This document shows positions 47,697 through 59,645 of a stretch of DNA of 64,000 nt, piece by piece. The position numbers and the translations under genes are program-made. The notes beneath the pieces were generated by a model, which searched no databases, was not told the DNA's origin, and saw only the letters and a list, made by a program, of their open reading frames with translations. Source of the DNA: Sinotaia quadrata (Eukaryota; Mollusca; Gastropoda; Architaenioglossa; Viviparidae); assembly GCA_028829895.1 (NCBI GenBank), contig CM054182.1, positions 9,289,001-9,353,000 on the forward strand, given 5' to 3'. Position 1 is the stretch's first letter. Every line of letters begins with the position of its first letter.

Positions 47697-47785
47697 ATCG
47701 AAGATTCTGGGAACAGTTGTGTAATGTGCCTAAAAGGGGTATATTAGACTATCATCTAAGAAAAAAGAAAGTGACTTGTTGCAAG
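47697..47785 (+). repeat. Dispersed repeat family B, copy 1
   Basis: CGAAGATTCTGG, AACAGTTGTGTAATGTGCCT, then AGTGACTTGT match 51328-51405 in the same order with point differences. Confidence 0.65.
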
Positions 47786-47934
47786 CCACATGATTGTGAA
47801 CACGTGCCAGTGAGAGCCGCCTCATTGAAAAGGTTATGAACAATACGATTTGTCTGGCGTTCATCAAATATTGTTGTGAAGTGATGTAAATGTCAATGCT
47901 CTTTTGATTATATTCATGTTGTATATTTGATTGT

Positions 47935-48035
47935 TGATTTAATAAATGTATTGAACTTTTTGCACATATATTGAAACTTATGTTTGAATAATAGTGGCTG
48001 GATGGAGGCTTGTTAATTATAAATAAAAGACAGAT
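47935..48035 (+). repeat. Dispersed repeat family A, partial copy 3
   Basis: ATTTAATAAA, GCACATATATT, TGGATGGAGGCTTGTTAA and TATAAATAAAAGACAG match the left part of the copy at 45965 in order. The match stops where a degenerate tandem array begins. Confidence 0.65.
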
Positions 48036-48420
48036 AGTTCAAGACAACACACATTAATCTTTTTAAGGCTGAAGAAAAAATAGTTGAAGATAACACACAT
48101 TAGTCTCTCTGTGTCTGAGGCAAAAATAGTTCAAGATATCATACATTAATCTCTATCTATTGCTGAAGCGAAAATATTTCAAGGTAACATATATTAATTT
48201 TCTATGGCTGCAGCAAAAGCAGTTCAAAACAACACACATTAACCACTCTGCTGCAGACAAAAATAATCTTTCTCAGCTGGAAGAAAACAAAGCCATAAAA
48301 TCACAAAACAGCATAAGTAATCACTTTATACCAGAAACAAACCAAATCATTCAAGTCAGTATAAGTAATTGCATTATGCCGGAAACAAAAACATTTTGGA
48401 CAAAACTGCATTAATCTTTT
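48036..48420. repeat. Degenerate tandem array
   Basis: CAAGACAACACACATTAATC and GCTGAAG.AAAA.TAGTT words recur about every 60 bases and decay to the right. Confidence 0.6.
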
Positions 48421-48539
48421 TTCTGCCAGAGGCAAACCAGTTAAAGTTAATCTCCATAGTGCTTGGAGAAAGAAGCTCAAAAGTACTACGTAATTGTTTC
48501 CCTAGATCACGAGCAAATACAATTTGGACAATACACAAC

Positions 48540-50000
48540 ATTCGCCCTAGTTCTCCAGTAGAACAATCAATCTCTCTAGTTCTTCAGTAAAACACTCTCT
48601 AGTTCTTCAGTAAAACACTCTCTAGTTCTTCAGTAAAACACTCCCTAGTTCTTCAGTAAAAAAGCTCCCTCGTTCTTCAGTAAAACACTCCTTAGTCGTT
48701 CAGTAAAACACTCTCTAGTTCTTCAGTAAAACACTCTCTAGTTCTTTAGTAAAACACTCCTTAGTCGTTCAGTAAAACACTCCTTAGTCGTTCAGTAAAA
48801 CACTCCTTAGTTCTTTAGTAAAACACTCCTTAGTCGTTCAGTAAAACACTTCTTAGTTCTTCAGTAAAACACTCCTTAGTCGTTCAGTAAAACACTTCTT
48901 AGTTCTTCAGTAAAACACTCCTTAGTCGTTCAGTAAAACACTTCTTAGTTCTTCAGTAAAACACTCCTTAGTCGTTCAGTAAAACACTCTCTAGTTCTTT
49001 AGTAAAACACTCCTTAGTCGTTCAGTAAAACACTTCTTAGTTCTTCAGTAAAACACTCCCTAGTTCTTTAAAAAAAAATACTCTCTTCCTAGTTCTTTAG
49101 TAAAACAACATTCCAGATTCTGAAGAGAAACTATCCTCTTAGTTCCTTATCAAAGCAATTCTCCTAGTTCTTCAGTAAAACAACCTCCCTGGTTCTGTAG
49201 TAAACAATCTTTCTAGTTCTTTAGTAAAGCCATCTCGTAGTTCTTTAGTAAAGCCATCTCGTAGTTCTTTAGTAAAGCCATCTCGTAGTTCTTTAGTAAA
49301 GCAATCCTCCCAGTTTTGCAGTAAAGCAACTCCCACCCACCCACCCCGTTCTGTACGTAAAACAGCCCCCTTTAGTTGTCTAGTAAAACAGTCTCCCATT
49401 TCTCTAGTAAAACAATCCCAATAGTTTTCTAGTAAAGCAATCCATCAACCCTAGTTCTGTAGCGAAACAATCCCAAATGTTCTATTTTAAAGAACCCTCT
49501 TAGTTCTGTAGTAAAACAATCTCCCTAGTTCTCTAATCATGCAATCCCCTCCCCCCTAGTTCTGTAGTAAAACAGTCTCTATATTTCTTTAATAAAGCAA
49601 TCTTCCTAGGGCTGTAGTACCCCCCTTAGTTCTGTAGTAAAACAAACCCAATAATTCTGTATTAAAACAAACCCCATAGTTCTGTAATAACACAGTCTCC
49701 TTAATTCTGTAGTAAAACAATACTCCACCCCCTAAGTTCTGTAGTAAAACAATACTCCACCCCCTAAGTTCTGTAGTAAAACAGTCTGCCTAGCTCTATA
49801 ATAAACGAGTGCCTAGCTCTATAATAAACGAGTGCCTAGCTATGTAGTAAACGAGTGCCTAGCTATGTAGTAAACGAGTGCCTAGCTATGTAGTAAACGA
49901 GTGCCTAGCTATGTAGTAAACGAGTGCCTAGCTATGTAGTAAACGAATGCCTAGCTCTGTAGTAAACGAGTGCCTAGCTCTGTAGTAAACGAGTCTCCAT
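48540..50000. repeat. 23-bp minisatellite about 1.45 kb long, with a dimeric section
   Basis: The unit AGTTCTTCAGTAAAACACTC plus three bases repeats from 48540. From about 48660 to 49060 it alternates with a TCGTTCAG variant, giving a 46-bp dimer. It decays through 49100-49790, then a fresh 23-bp variant with GCCTAGCTATGTAGTAAACG forms about nine copies to 50000. Confidence 0.92.
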
Positions 50001-51327
50001 ATTTCTGATGAGGAATAAGATAGTATTCAACATAATGACTATACATGTCAAGTTTATTAAACATCACATTAACCTGTCGAATGATCTAAATTCTAAATCA
50101 AACTCGAAAACAATACACAATACTTTTGTTTAATCTACCAGTACATTTCATAATGTACTGGAAAAGAAACATTAATCTTACAAAATACAAAGCGATAAGC
50201 AGTAATCTGTTTAATCCATAATCAAACCAGTTTCACATACAACATACTCTAGTCTCTACCAGTCTGGATCAATGATATGCTAACTAAAATGACTGTTCAT
50301 CTGCCGAAAAGTACTGATTAGAAAATAGCAACACGCAACTAAAATTATTTACATAATAAACCCAGGAGACTCAATATAATTTGTGATCTTAATGAAAACA
50401 AGCAAACAAACAAAACATCCACTAGAACTTAAGCGAGTCTCGAGCAAAGCAGATGAGAACCAAATAAACACAGGGACAGTTTGGATTTTATTTTATATTT
50501 TAACAGACGGGAAAAGGTAAAAGTTTTCGTGTTTATTTTGTGGAAAATATCGTTGAGGTGTTTTTAATGACTGATCTGATGAGGACGTTGGCTCCCAGCG
50601 ACCCACGATTGATATGCGCGTGCTCCCTTTCTAAGGTCAAGGTCGTGGCGATGTGAATACTGAGACCAAGGCCAGATTAAGACAAGATCTTAGAAACACC
50701 AAGAATTAACAAACAATCATTTAAGAGAAGAAGAAAACAAATATGATTAAAACAAAACAACGAAACAAACTTCACGTACGAGAGTGATATATTTTGCTGT
50801 CAATAATTAAAATACGTCATAGCATTTGACAGTTTTCTGAAGAATGCCATTGATCTCAAACAATGGCACTATGCCATTATAAGTGAAGTAGAACAATCAA
50901 AACTTTATTCTTTTACAATTTTAACATAAAGAAGTAATTAAAATTAAAAGTAAAGAAAAATTGAAGTTCTGTTCAATTTTGGCAAATTTTCTTTTACAGT
51001 CATCCAATCCATGCCCGCTTAGAACACTGAACTATATTTCAGTTAAAGATTTCATTCAGTGAAGCTGCTCCATGTAATAGTCACTTCCTCTGATAATAGA
51101 TGTATTTCAATTCACAATAAGTAACACTGAAAACAGAGGGTAAAGATTCTCATGTAGCTAGTATGTATACAGATAAGATACAAATACAACGAACTTCACT
51201 TTTAAAACTTACATTGTAAGTTACATTACGTCGTATGTACACAGAAGGATAGAATCAGAAGGAAAGAAAAACTTGCTAAAGGAAGTAAAGGCACACGAAA
51301 TTCGAGAGAATTCTCTATGGCGTGTTT
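50001..51327. other. Non-coding DNA, no feature seen
   Basis: AT-rich, with no repeats or gene signals that I can support. Confidence 0.5.
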
Positions 51328-51410
51328 TCGAAGATTCTGGAACTGTTATGTAACGTGCCTAGAAGAGGTACATGGAACCGTTGTCTAAAGAAGAAAAGCA
51401 GTGACTTGTA
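51328..51410 (+). repeat. Dispersed repeat family B, copy 2
   Basis: Matches 47697-47785 (CGAAGATTCTGG, TGTAACGTGCCTAGAAG, AGTGACTTGTAA). It is followed directly by the long CTAT microsatellite. Confidence 0.65.
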
Positions 51411-51413
51411 AAC

Positions 51414-51590
<177 letters not shown>

Positions 51591-51767
51591 TGTGTGTGTG
51601 TGTGTGTAAGTGTATGTGTGTAATATATATTGTATTACGGTCTAAATTGTATTGTAAACCAATATAATTTATTAGTTGGTTGTATGATACGTTAATAAAA
51701 ACTTGGCTCGTTTAGTATTGAAATTAGAAATACCACTGCTAGCTGATAAGGCTGAACAATAGATAAG

Positions 51768-51881
51768 GCTAAACATTCTAACTAAAAGATAGAATTAATC
51801 TAAAAATAGCTGATTGCAGTCAGCTAAACACTCTAACTAAAAGATAGAATTAAATCTAAAAATAGCTGATTGCAGTCAGCC
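51768..51881. repeat. 55-bp tandem duplication
   Basis: GCTAAACA.TCTAACTAAAAG to GATTGCAGTCA occurs twice with very few differences. Confidence 0.9.
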
Positions 51882-52234
51882 AATCACCTTCACTTATACA
51901 TCTGAATGACTAGAGGAGATATTGTTCTACTCATCTCGCATTGATGCTACCTGTATAAATCCTGCTGATAATTTTACTGTCACTAAAACCAAGTCAATCT
52001 TGCCAGATCTGGACAAAACTGGTGTGCATAAGCATTGGTTAATTTTGCGACACTTTAGACTGCCGAAAAGATAAATATTATGCAATATAAGTACTTACAT
52101 TAACTATTATATATTTCTACTTAATTTATTGATACACAGATTTAATACTTTGCCGGCACGTTGAAATTTAAAGTCTCATGTTGCTAAGGTCACGATCTTT
52201 GGACATCGTAATCATATTCCACCACGACGCACGA

Positions 52235-52290
52235 TACAAGGGTCATCCAAAAGTCCTTGACCTCCAAGAGTTACGTTTCAACATAGTAGT
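52235..52290. mobile_element. Possible mariner-type terminal sequence
   Basis: TA followed by CAAGGGTCATCCAAAAGTCC resembles the terminal repeats of some mariner elements, which insert at TA. I did not find a matching inverted end within about 1.5 kb, so this would be a fragment. Confidence 0.25.
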
Positions 52291-52652
52291 GGACATATGG
52301 AAGCGGACGAGTAGGAATTGAATTGAATTGAATGTGGGGAACGCTTCCGGCTTCCGCCGCTTTCGCGTTTGGAGAGGGGGGGGGGGAGAGGGAGGGGGTG
52401 CCTTTCTGCTGCTGCGTGTGCCCGTTGAGAAAACATGTCTGGCCGGCAAAGGCGGACTCCAAACCCGGTGATCCGTGGGTTGAAGTCGATGTTGTTGTTG
52501 TTCCTGGCGGTGGCGTTGATGTTGTTGACGTTTCTGGTGTTATGGTGGGGGGGGGGTGTCTTACAGAGCCCAGGCTAGTAACACACCAGATCTATACCCA
52601 GTGTGTACATGTGCCCGGGTTGTTCGACTTCCCGACCTCCTCACTGGTGGCG
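52291..52652. other. GC-rich non-coding stretch
   Basis: A G-rich run (52373-52400) and GTT-rich words; frames are open on both strands owing to composition. Confidence 0.45.
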
Positions 52653-53627
52653 TCATTGTTGTTGTCGTGTCTGTCCCCGGTGTCCGTTGGGATGCCTGAA
52701 GGTGGGCGCTGGCGGCCAGTACAGATGGTCGAGTAGCAGTTGGATTAAATCGGCCATTGTATGGTTAAAATAACCCCAAGAGGGGTACTGTTGTTCCTGG
52801 TACAGCCAGTGTTGTTGTTCTTGTTGCTGCTGTCCGCGATGTTGTTGAGGGCGCTGTTGTTGCCTCCGAATATGTGGTGGCGGGCGCCGTCTTTTTTTCT
52901 TTTCGCCCTGTTCTGGTGTTGGTGGTGGTGTGGGCTGGCATTCTGATGTTGTTGTCGTTGTCGCCGTTGTTGGTGGTCGAGGCGGCGTCGCTGGTATAGG
53001 TGAGAGGGGTACGGCCTCGAGCTCCCTTGAAACCTGGTCCAGTATGGTATCAAATTCGTTCGGTTGTTGATGTTCTTTCGTTCATACGTTTGTTTGGATT
53101 TCTTTTTCATTCGTCTCAGTGTTATTTGTCTGAGTATTTGCGGCTTTAAGATGTATTGTCTGAGTATTTGCGGCTTTAAGATGTATTGTCTGAGTATTTG
53201 CGGCTTTAATATGTATTGTCTGAGTATTTGCGGCTTTAAGATGTATTGTCTGAGTATTTGCGGCTTTAAGATGTATTGTCTGAGTATTTGCGGCTTTAAG
53301 ATGTATTGTCTGAGTATTTGCGGCTTTAATATGTATTGTCTGAGTATTTGCGGCTTTAATATGTATTGTCTGAGTATTTGCGGCTTTAATATGTATTGTC
53401 TGAGTATTTGCGGCTTTAATTTGTATTGTCTGAGTATTTGCGGCTTTAATTTGTATTGTCTGAGTATTTGCGGCTTTAAGATGTATTTTTTTTCCTTCTT
53501 TGCGGACGAGTAGAAAGAAACTAACTTCGTTATATAGCGCTATCAGTATATGGCGTAAACTGAAAGGACTGCTGTAGGAGAAAAATCCAGCGGGGCAGGG
53601 TGTGTGTGAGTGGGTGAGGGTGCTCAT
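52653..53627 (-). pseudogene. Long minus-strand frame with decapeptide repeats, broken by a single TGA; unknown
   Basis: One minus frame is open from 53627 down to a TGA at 53082-53084 and, in the same frame, open again for 142 codons to TGA at 52653-52655. The first part holds the 12 decapeptide repeats and ends in an acidic ETNEKEIQTNV. The second reads FDTILDQVSRELEAV, then a Pro/Thr-rich stretch, a basic KKKRRR run, a Gln-rich stretch, and HTMADLIQLLLDHLYW near its end. The hydrophobic, acidic and basic parts look protein-like, but CAA-repeat DNA can mimic this. A weak acceptor (pyrimidines then CGCAAAG) lies just above the repeats near 53500. It could be a broken gene, a mobile-element relic or chance. 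No family recognised. Confidence 0.3.
53128..53487. repeat. 30-bp minisatellite, 12 copies
   Basis: Units TGTCTGAGTATTTGCGGCTT plus TAAGATGTAT, TAATATGTAT or TAATTTGTAT. All 12 copies are exactly 30 bases, so the minus frame repeats KAANTQTIHL-like decapeptides. The variable bases change amino acids. Confidence 0.97.
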
Positions 53628-54169
53628 GCATGTTACGCGAGCCGACTACTGCCACAACCCCCTACTCTGTTCACCTCCCCTCCTTCATCTTGTTATCGTT
53701 TGATATCGTTGGAGACAGACTGTTGGACGTCGCTCAATTAGTTGTTATCTAAACAATCACACAGTTAGTCAGCGTGTTGGTTGAGTTTTCGCCCTTTACA
53801 GTATGAGGTCTCCTGAGTTAATAGGATATCAGGGTAGAAGCTGACTGCAGAGATGAACATAATCTAAATTTAGAAATAGCAAACAACAACGCAGAAAGTA
53901 ACCTTCGATGACATGAACACACCGAAGCTTCTGCCTATAGTTCCTGCATCGTGTTGAAGTTGGAGTTGGGCAGTCGTATCGCTGACGGTGGTTCAGACAG
54001 TCGTATTATTAAAACAGTGGAATGATTTAGTATCCACAAGTTCACTATACATTGCAGATTGTTTTCTTTCCCATTGGTGAACACTTGCAAAGCAAAATGC
54101 GTTTTAATACGCTCGATGGCTGACATTTGGATTCACATCCTGGAAGCTTGAATTTAAAGACAACAATGG
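53628..54169. other. Non-coding DNA, no feature seen
   Basis: No repeats or gene signals recognised. Confidence 0.5.
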
Positions 54170-54224
54170 ACGACGTTAGGTAAGCAGAGCTTTTTTTCTT
54201 GAAAGTCGCCATAAGACAAGAGTG

Positions 54225-54715
54225 ATTTATGTCAAACAAACGTGACGAGTGATTCATGTCAAAGAAATGTAATGAATGATTTATGTTAAGTAAGGTGATG
54301 AATGATTTATGTTAAGTAACGTGATGAATGATTTATGTTAAGTAACGCGATGAATGATTTATGTTAAGTAACGTGATGAATGATTTATGTTAAGTAACGT
54401 GATGAATGATTTATGTTAAGTAACGTGATGAATGATTTATGTTAAGTAACGTGATGAATGATTTATGTTAAGTAACGTGATGAATGATTTATGTAAAAGT
54501 AACCTGATGCCTGACTTATGCTACAATAACGTGATGAATGATTTATGTCAAAGTAAGTTGATGAATGATTTATGTCAAAGTAGCGTGATGATTGATTTAT
54601 GTTAAAGTTACCTGATGAATGATTTATGTCAAAGTAAGCTGATGAATGAGTCGTGTCAAAGAAGCTTGATAAGTAATGTATGTCAAAATATTGTGAATGA
54701 ATGATTTATGTCATG
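54225..54715. repeat. 26-bp minisatellite, about 18 copies
   Basis: Units GTGATGAATGATTTATGTTA plus AGTAAC. The centre (54290-54490) is nearly perfect and both ends decay with CAAAG insertions. Confidence 0.92.
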
Positions 54716-55295
54716 GGAAAATAACGAAAAATTAATTTCGAATGTAATGATGAAAGAGGAATATTTAGTATTCGCGATGAATAGTTAATGCCAAAAGAAT
54801 TGGGTGAATGATTAGTCAAAAGATCGTTATGAATGATTAATGAAAATGGCAAAATATCAGAGGTATGTGATATGACTGATTAATGTCAAGCGAAATCTAT
54901 TGGTCTTTTTAATTTTCTTTCGCTTCACATTTTTCTTAAAATATTCTGAAAATGTACTTTTTTCTTCATTAGTAAATGAGCTAACATGGAGTTATAGGCA
55001 TTTACAGAGTGCAAGATTTCAATTTAATTTTGAAGTGTGTTTGAAAACAAATAATTGCATGATGAAAACCACTTGCTACACTGCGTAAGTTGTTCGTAAC
55101 GTTTGATTACGATCAAAACGTAGACATTTAAAAGACAAAAGATCTTTGTTCTGTAAAATTCACTCTTTTTATATTAATATTTGTGTTTATTGCAATGTAT
55201 TTTAATGATTGGAAGAGAGAGTAAGAGTCTGAGAGTAAGAATATTTGTGAATTCAGTAATTTGTTTAAACGTCAATATCTTCAAAAATTATTTTA

Positions 55296-55299
<4 letters not shown>
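54716..55299. other. Non-coding DNA, no feature seen
   Basis: Loose GATGAATGATTAATG words to about 54890 are the decayed tail of the 26-bp array; beyond it nothing is recognised. Confidence 0.5.

Positions 55300-55389
<90 letters not shown>
55300..55389. repeat. (GA)n microsatellite
   Basis: Perfect GA dinucleotides for 90 bases. Confidence 0.98.
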
Positions 55390-55394
<5 letters not shown>

Positions 55395-55865
55395 TCGTTT
55401 GATGTGTAACACTTCAAGTCTGAACTCATATCACCGGTACTGTGATAGTAGATAGCACACCGTGTTCATAGTAATTACTCACAGCATGGCTTTTAATCGC
55501 GTGAACCATTTCATCCAAATTTCAAGTGCACTTATTTGCTTCTATTGTAAGTATGTTCGTCACTCTTTCGGGATTTGCTGCCGCCTTCTTCCCCATTGAA
55601 ATTATATTGAATCTGTTCTTGATTTCCTGCTCTATAGTATACGGTTGTTATATTATCTGTCTTTTATCATTCATAATAATACTTACACCCACTGTTAAGA
55701 CTTAATAATTTAACTTATACGTTACTTATTTTTTCAAAGCCTTTTTGGTTATGTTGTAGCGAAATTTCTGCGTGCGTGCGGGCGTGAGTGAGTGTGTGTG
55801 TGTATGTGTGTGTGTGTTTGTGATTCGAGTTTGTGGTCTGGCCGATTACCTTAGTTATGGAAGAA
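55390..55865. other. Non-coding DNA, no feature seen
   Basis: A short TG run lies near 55790-55819. Confidence 0.5.
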
Positions 55866-56085
55866 GGTATTATAAGTTGGTATTGTAAGTTGGTATTATA
55901 AGTTGGTATTATAAGTTGGTATTATAAGTTGGTATTATAAGTTGGTATTGTAAGTTGGTATTATAAGTTGGTATTGTAAGTTGGTATTATAAGTTGGTAT
56001 TGTAAGTTGGTATTATAAGTTGGTATTATAAGTTGGTATTATAAGTTGGTATTATAAGTTAGTATTATAAGTTGGTATTGTGCGA
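55866..56085. repeat. 13-bp minisatellite, about 17 copies
   Basis: GGTATTATAAGTT with a GGTATTGTAAGTT variant. Confidence 0.95.
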
Positions 56086-56265
56086 AAGTATCGGACGTTT
56101 TACTGCTGCATTAATTGATCAAGCGGAAGACAAGGTTATTGGATTAGCAGAAATGTAGTATTTAATGTTTTAACGTATAAGAAATTAAACGAAGATTTTA
56201 CTGGTAAAATATTAAATATTACATTGCTTTGATAGCGGCTGATTGGCTAACAAAGAGATGTTATC

Positions 56266-56610
56266 AAGTTTGGTTACACCCATGTAAGTAACTGCGAATA
56301 TGCTGTTGGCTCTGGTTACATCCATGTAAGTAATTGCGAATATGCTGTTGGCTCTGGTTACACCCATGTAAGTAATTGCGAATATGCTGTTGGCTCTGGT
56401 TACACCCATGCAATTAATTGCGAATATGCTGTTGGCTCTGGTTACACCCATGTAAGTAATTGCGAATATGCTGTTGGCTCTGGTTACACCCATGTAAGTA
56501 ATTGCGAATATGCTGTTGGCTCTGGTTACACCCATGCAATTAATTGCGAATATGCTGTTGGCTCTGGTTACACCCATGTAAGTAAATGCGAATAAGTTGT
56601 TGGCTTTGGT
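56266..56610. repeat. 42-bp minisatellite, about 8 copies
   Basis: Units hold GGTTACACCCATGTAAGTAA and GCGAATATGCTGTTGGCTCT. Two copies share a CAATTAATTG variant, suggesting block duplication. A 162-codon minus frame is a by-product of the 14-codon period. Confidence 0.95.
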
Positions 56611-56911
56611 TGATTGAATGTACGCCACCGACACAACAGAAGACATACAATGATTGCTGAGATTAAACTGCAAGCTGAGATAAAAAGAAAACAGGCTCAT
56701 TTATTTCTTTCCAAACCCGCTGAAGGTGTTGATTTTATTCATCACCTTAACCCATTTTTCTGGAACTCCATATAGCCTTTTTGCTAATAACTGACACCCG
56801 TATATTCCCACATGTATGGATAATATATTTTTCTTACCAATTTGTTTTAATCTAAGTGCTCACATAAATATGCGTACATACATATCAAACACACACGTAC
56901 ATATATAACGG

Positions 56912-56970
<59 letters not shown>
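56912..56970. repeat. (CA)n microsatellite
   Basis: Perfect CA dinucleotides. Confidence 0.97.
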
Positions 56971-56973
<3 letters not shown>

Positions 56974-56984
56974 CTCAATATATA

Positions 56985-57480
56985 CTTACTAGAATATCCA
57001 CAGAAATACTGGACATGAGTATTCACAGAAAGACTGGACATAAACATATACATACTAGAATGTAAACTGACAGACCGGGCATAAATATTTATTTACTAGA
57101 ATATCCACTGACAGACGGGTCATAAATTTTGACGGCATACATTGCTAAGATAGGATGAAAGTATTTAAAGGACTGAATATCTAGAGAAAGTTGGAAGAGC
57201 ATACATATTTACTAGAAAGAATTTGTGAAGAAAAACTAGACAAAAGTATTATTGACAGTAGAACACGTAATGAAAGGCAAGACAGAAAAACGCAAGTATT
57301 TACAGTATATATATACAAAGACCTTTGAACTTTGAAAGATGAGATAAAATATGTCTAGGATAAAGTAGGTAATAAATGCTAAAAATATTACTTGTGTAAT
57401 GCGAGTAAGAATATATATTAACATGCCACGCAATCTAATGAAAGACATGGCATAAATATTTGCTAGACAAAATGCTTAAT
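56985..57480. repeat. Degenerate tandem array
   Basis: ACTAGAATATCCACAG, AAA.ACTGGACATAAA and TATTTAC words recur with poor conservation. Confidence 0.55.
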
Positions 57481-57687
57481 AAAAGATGAAAGTACATTTT
57501 ATGGATCAAAATACGTCACGAAAGCCACAGTGAATGTTGCCTTGCTATAGTGGGTTAAAGAAGGATGAAATAAAGGTGTTTATTGCAGAAAATATATGTA
57601 GAGAGAAGACTATATATCAACCTGTACAAGATGTAGTATGCAAAGAGAGAACGGAAATATTGTCTGGATTTTAAAAAAGTAAAATAT

Positions 57688-57888
57688 TATTACCACTTCT
57701 ATTCCTACCACTATTATGACTATGACTACCACTTCTATTCCTACCACTATTATGACTATGAATACTACCACTTCTATTCCTACCACTATTATGACTATGA
57801 ATACTACCACTTCTATTCCTACCACTATTATGACTATGAATACTACCACTTCTATTCCTACCACTATTATGACTATGAATACTACCAC
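57688..57888. repeat. 39-bp minisatellite, about 5 copies
   Basis: Units CCACTTCTATTCCTACCACT plus ATTATGACTATGAATACTA; the first copy is shorter. Confidence 0.95.
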
Positions 57889-58109
57889 CCACTCTACTGC
57901 TGAAGCAGATTTTTATTTGAATTTAAATCATGAAGCGTTTCATAGTTTTATCCCTGAGGTCAGTAATCCTGAGCCAGGGACGGAGTGAAAAAAAAATACA
58001 GTCAACCTGGATGGGTCTGGACCCCTTGAACTTTTGCACGAGAGTCAAACACCTAAACCTCTCAGCCACTCAGCTTTCTCTCTCATTTTTAAACACACTA
58101 ATAAAACAA

Positions 58110-58270
58110 CACAGACAACCAGTCACCTTTAATAAAGAGACTACTGAACAACACAGACAACCAGTCAACTGAATAAAGAGACTACTGAACAACACAGACA
58201 ACCAGTCAACTGTATAAACAGACTAATTAAACAACACAGACAACTTGTTAACCAGTTCATTGAATAAATA
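58110..58270. repeat. Minisatellite of about 40 bp, 4-5 copies
   Basis: AACAACACAGACAACCAGTC and AATAAAGAGACTACTG repeat. Confidence 0.85.
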
Positions 58271-58984
58271 GACTAATAAACAACACAAACATTTAAACAG
58301 TCCATTGGATAAACAGACACACATACAAACACAAACAAATAAGCAATAAACAAACAAACGAGCAAACAAATAAACAAAACTTGTAATTGCTGCCCGCAGG
58401 CAAAAGGAAATGCAATCCCCATTATCGATAACATGAGGAATGAACAACAGAATAAGAGAGGAGTGCACAAACTGAACACCCATGTAATACTGTGCTTGCT
58501 TGTATTGTTAAAGACCAGCTTTTTCGGATCCGGTGGCAACAATTGGCAGCCATTTTCCCTGTCGTCTGTGTCACATCACAATGGGGTCAGATAAAGGGAG
58601 ATAAAGAATGTGTACGAAAAAATCTCGCTCCTTGTTTCAGTTTATTTTATCGTTCTTGGTCACATGATCCACTTTCGTAAGTTAAGATTACATTAAAACA
58701 GAGAAGAGCACGCCGACAGATATCGACTGGTCCATTTGTGTTAATTTTATCTCTCATTCTTGTGTTATCGGAAAATTTAGGTGGCTCCCTAAATAAAATG
58801 TACAAGGATGCCCCCCTCCCTCTTCTCTGCCCCCTCCAAATATTTCAATAGCCACATTTTCACTTCAACTTTCTATCGACCAAATAACTACTAACTATCT
58901 ATTTCAGTCTAGATCGGGTGGTCAGTACACACGGATCGTTTGCAGTTCAAATGCAAGCTAACATTCGTCCGTGAAGCGGACATC
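58271..58984. other. Non-coding DNA, no feature seen
   Basis: Includes an A/C-rich stretch 58300-58380 (ACAAACAAAC words). No gene recognised. Confidence 0.5.
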
Positions 58985-59245
58985 ATGTGATCATGTACTG
59001 ACTTCATGTGAATCACGTACGGACTTAATGTGAATCATGTACGGACTTAATGTGAATCGTGTATGGACTTCATGTGAATCGTGTATGGACTTCATGTGAA
59101 TCGTGTATGGACTTCATGTGAATCGTGTATGGACTTCATGTGAATCATGTACGGACTTCATGTGAATCGTGTACGGACTTCATGTGAATCGTGTATGGAC
59201 TTCATGTGAATCGTGTATGGAATTCATGTGAATCGTGTGTGGTGG
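58985..59245. repeat. 22-bp minisatellite, about 11 copies
   Basis: Units GTGAATCGTGTATGGACTTC plus AT, with CATGTAC variants at the left. Confidence 0.93.
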
Positions 59246-59394
59246 TTCGTGAAGATGTAAGGCGTCTAGCTCTACCTCGGAGATGTGCAATATTTCGTGA
59301 CACTCCATGAGCATACTATTCTCACCTCTCCCGTCTAGCATCCAGGTATGAATGCTGCCGATGCCAACATTATGAAAGTCATTATGAGCACATT

Positions 59395-59645
59395 TGATAC
59401 TTACAGTCAAAAAGACAGCCTTTATTAACTCAGTCATTATGACAGCCTTTATTAACTCAGTCATTATGATAGCATTTAACTTACAGTCACTGTGAGTCTT
59501 TTTATAACTCACAGTCATTATGATATTCTTTAACTTACCATCACTGTGGCAGCCTTTGTCAGTCACTATGACAGCCATTGTTAACTTAGTCATTATGACA
59601 GCCATTGTTAACTTAGTCGTTATGACAGCCTTTGTTAACTTACAG
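59395..59645. repeat. Degenerate minisatellite of about 27 bp
   Basis: CAGTCATTATGACAGCC and TTTATTAACT or TTGTTAACTTA words recur. Confidence 0.75.

Noticed and set aside
50575..50590. CTGATGAG word as a hammerhead ribozyme core
   Set aside because: No paired stem or GAAA partner could be found around it.
53128..53487. Regular 30-bp array considered as CRISPR
   Set aside because: Repeats are adjacent with no spacers, and the DNA is animal.
56212..56700. 162-codon minus frame with 14-residue repeats
   Set aside because: By-product of a 42-bp minisatellite, no other coding sign.
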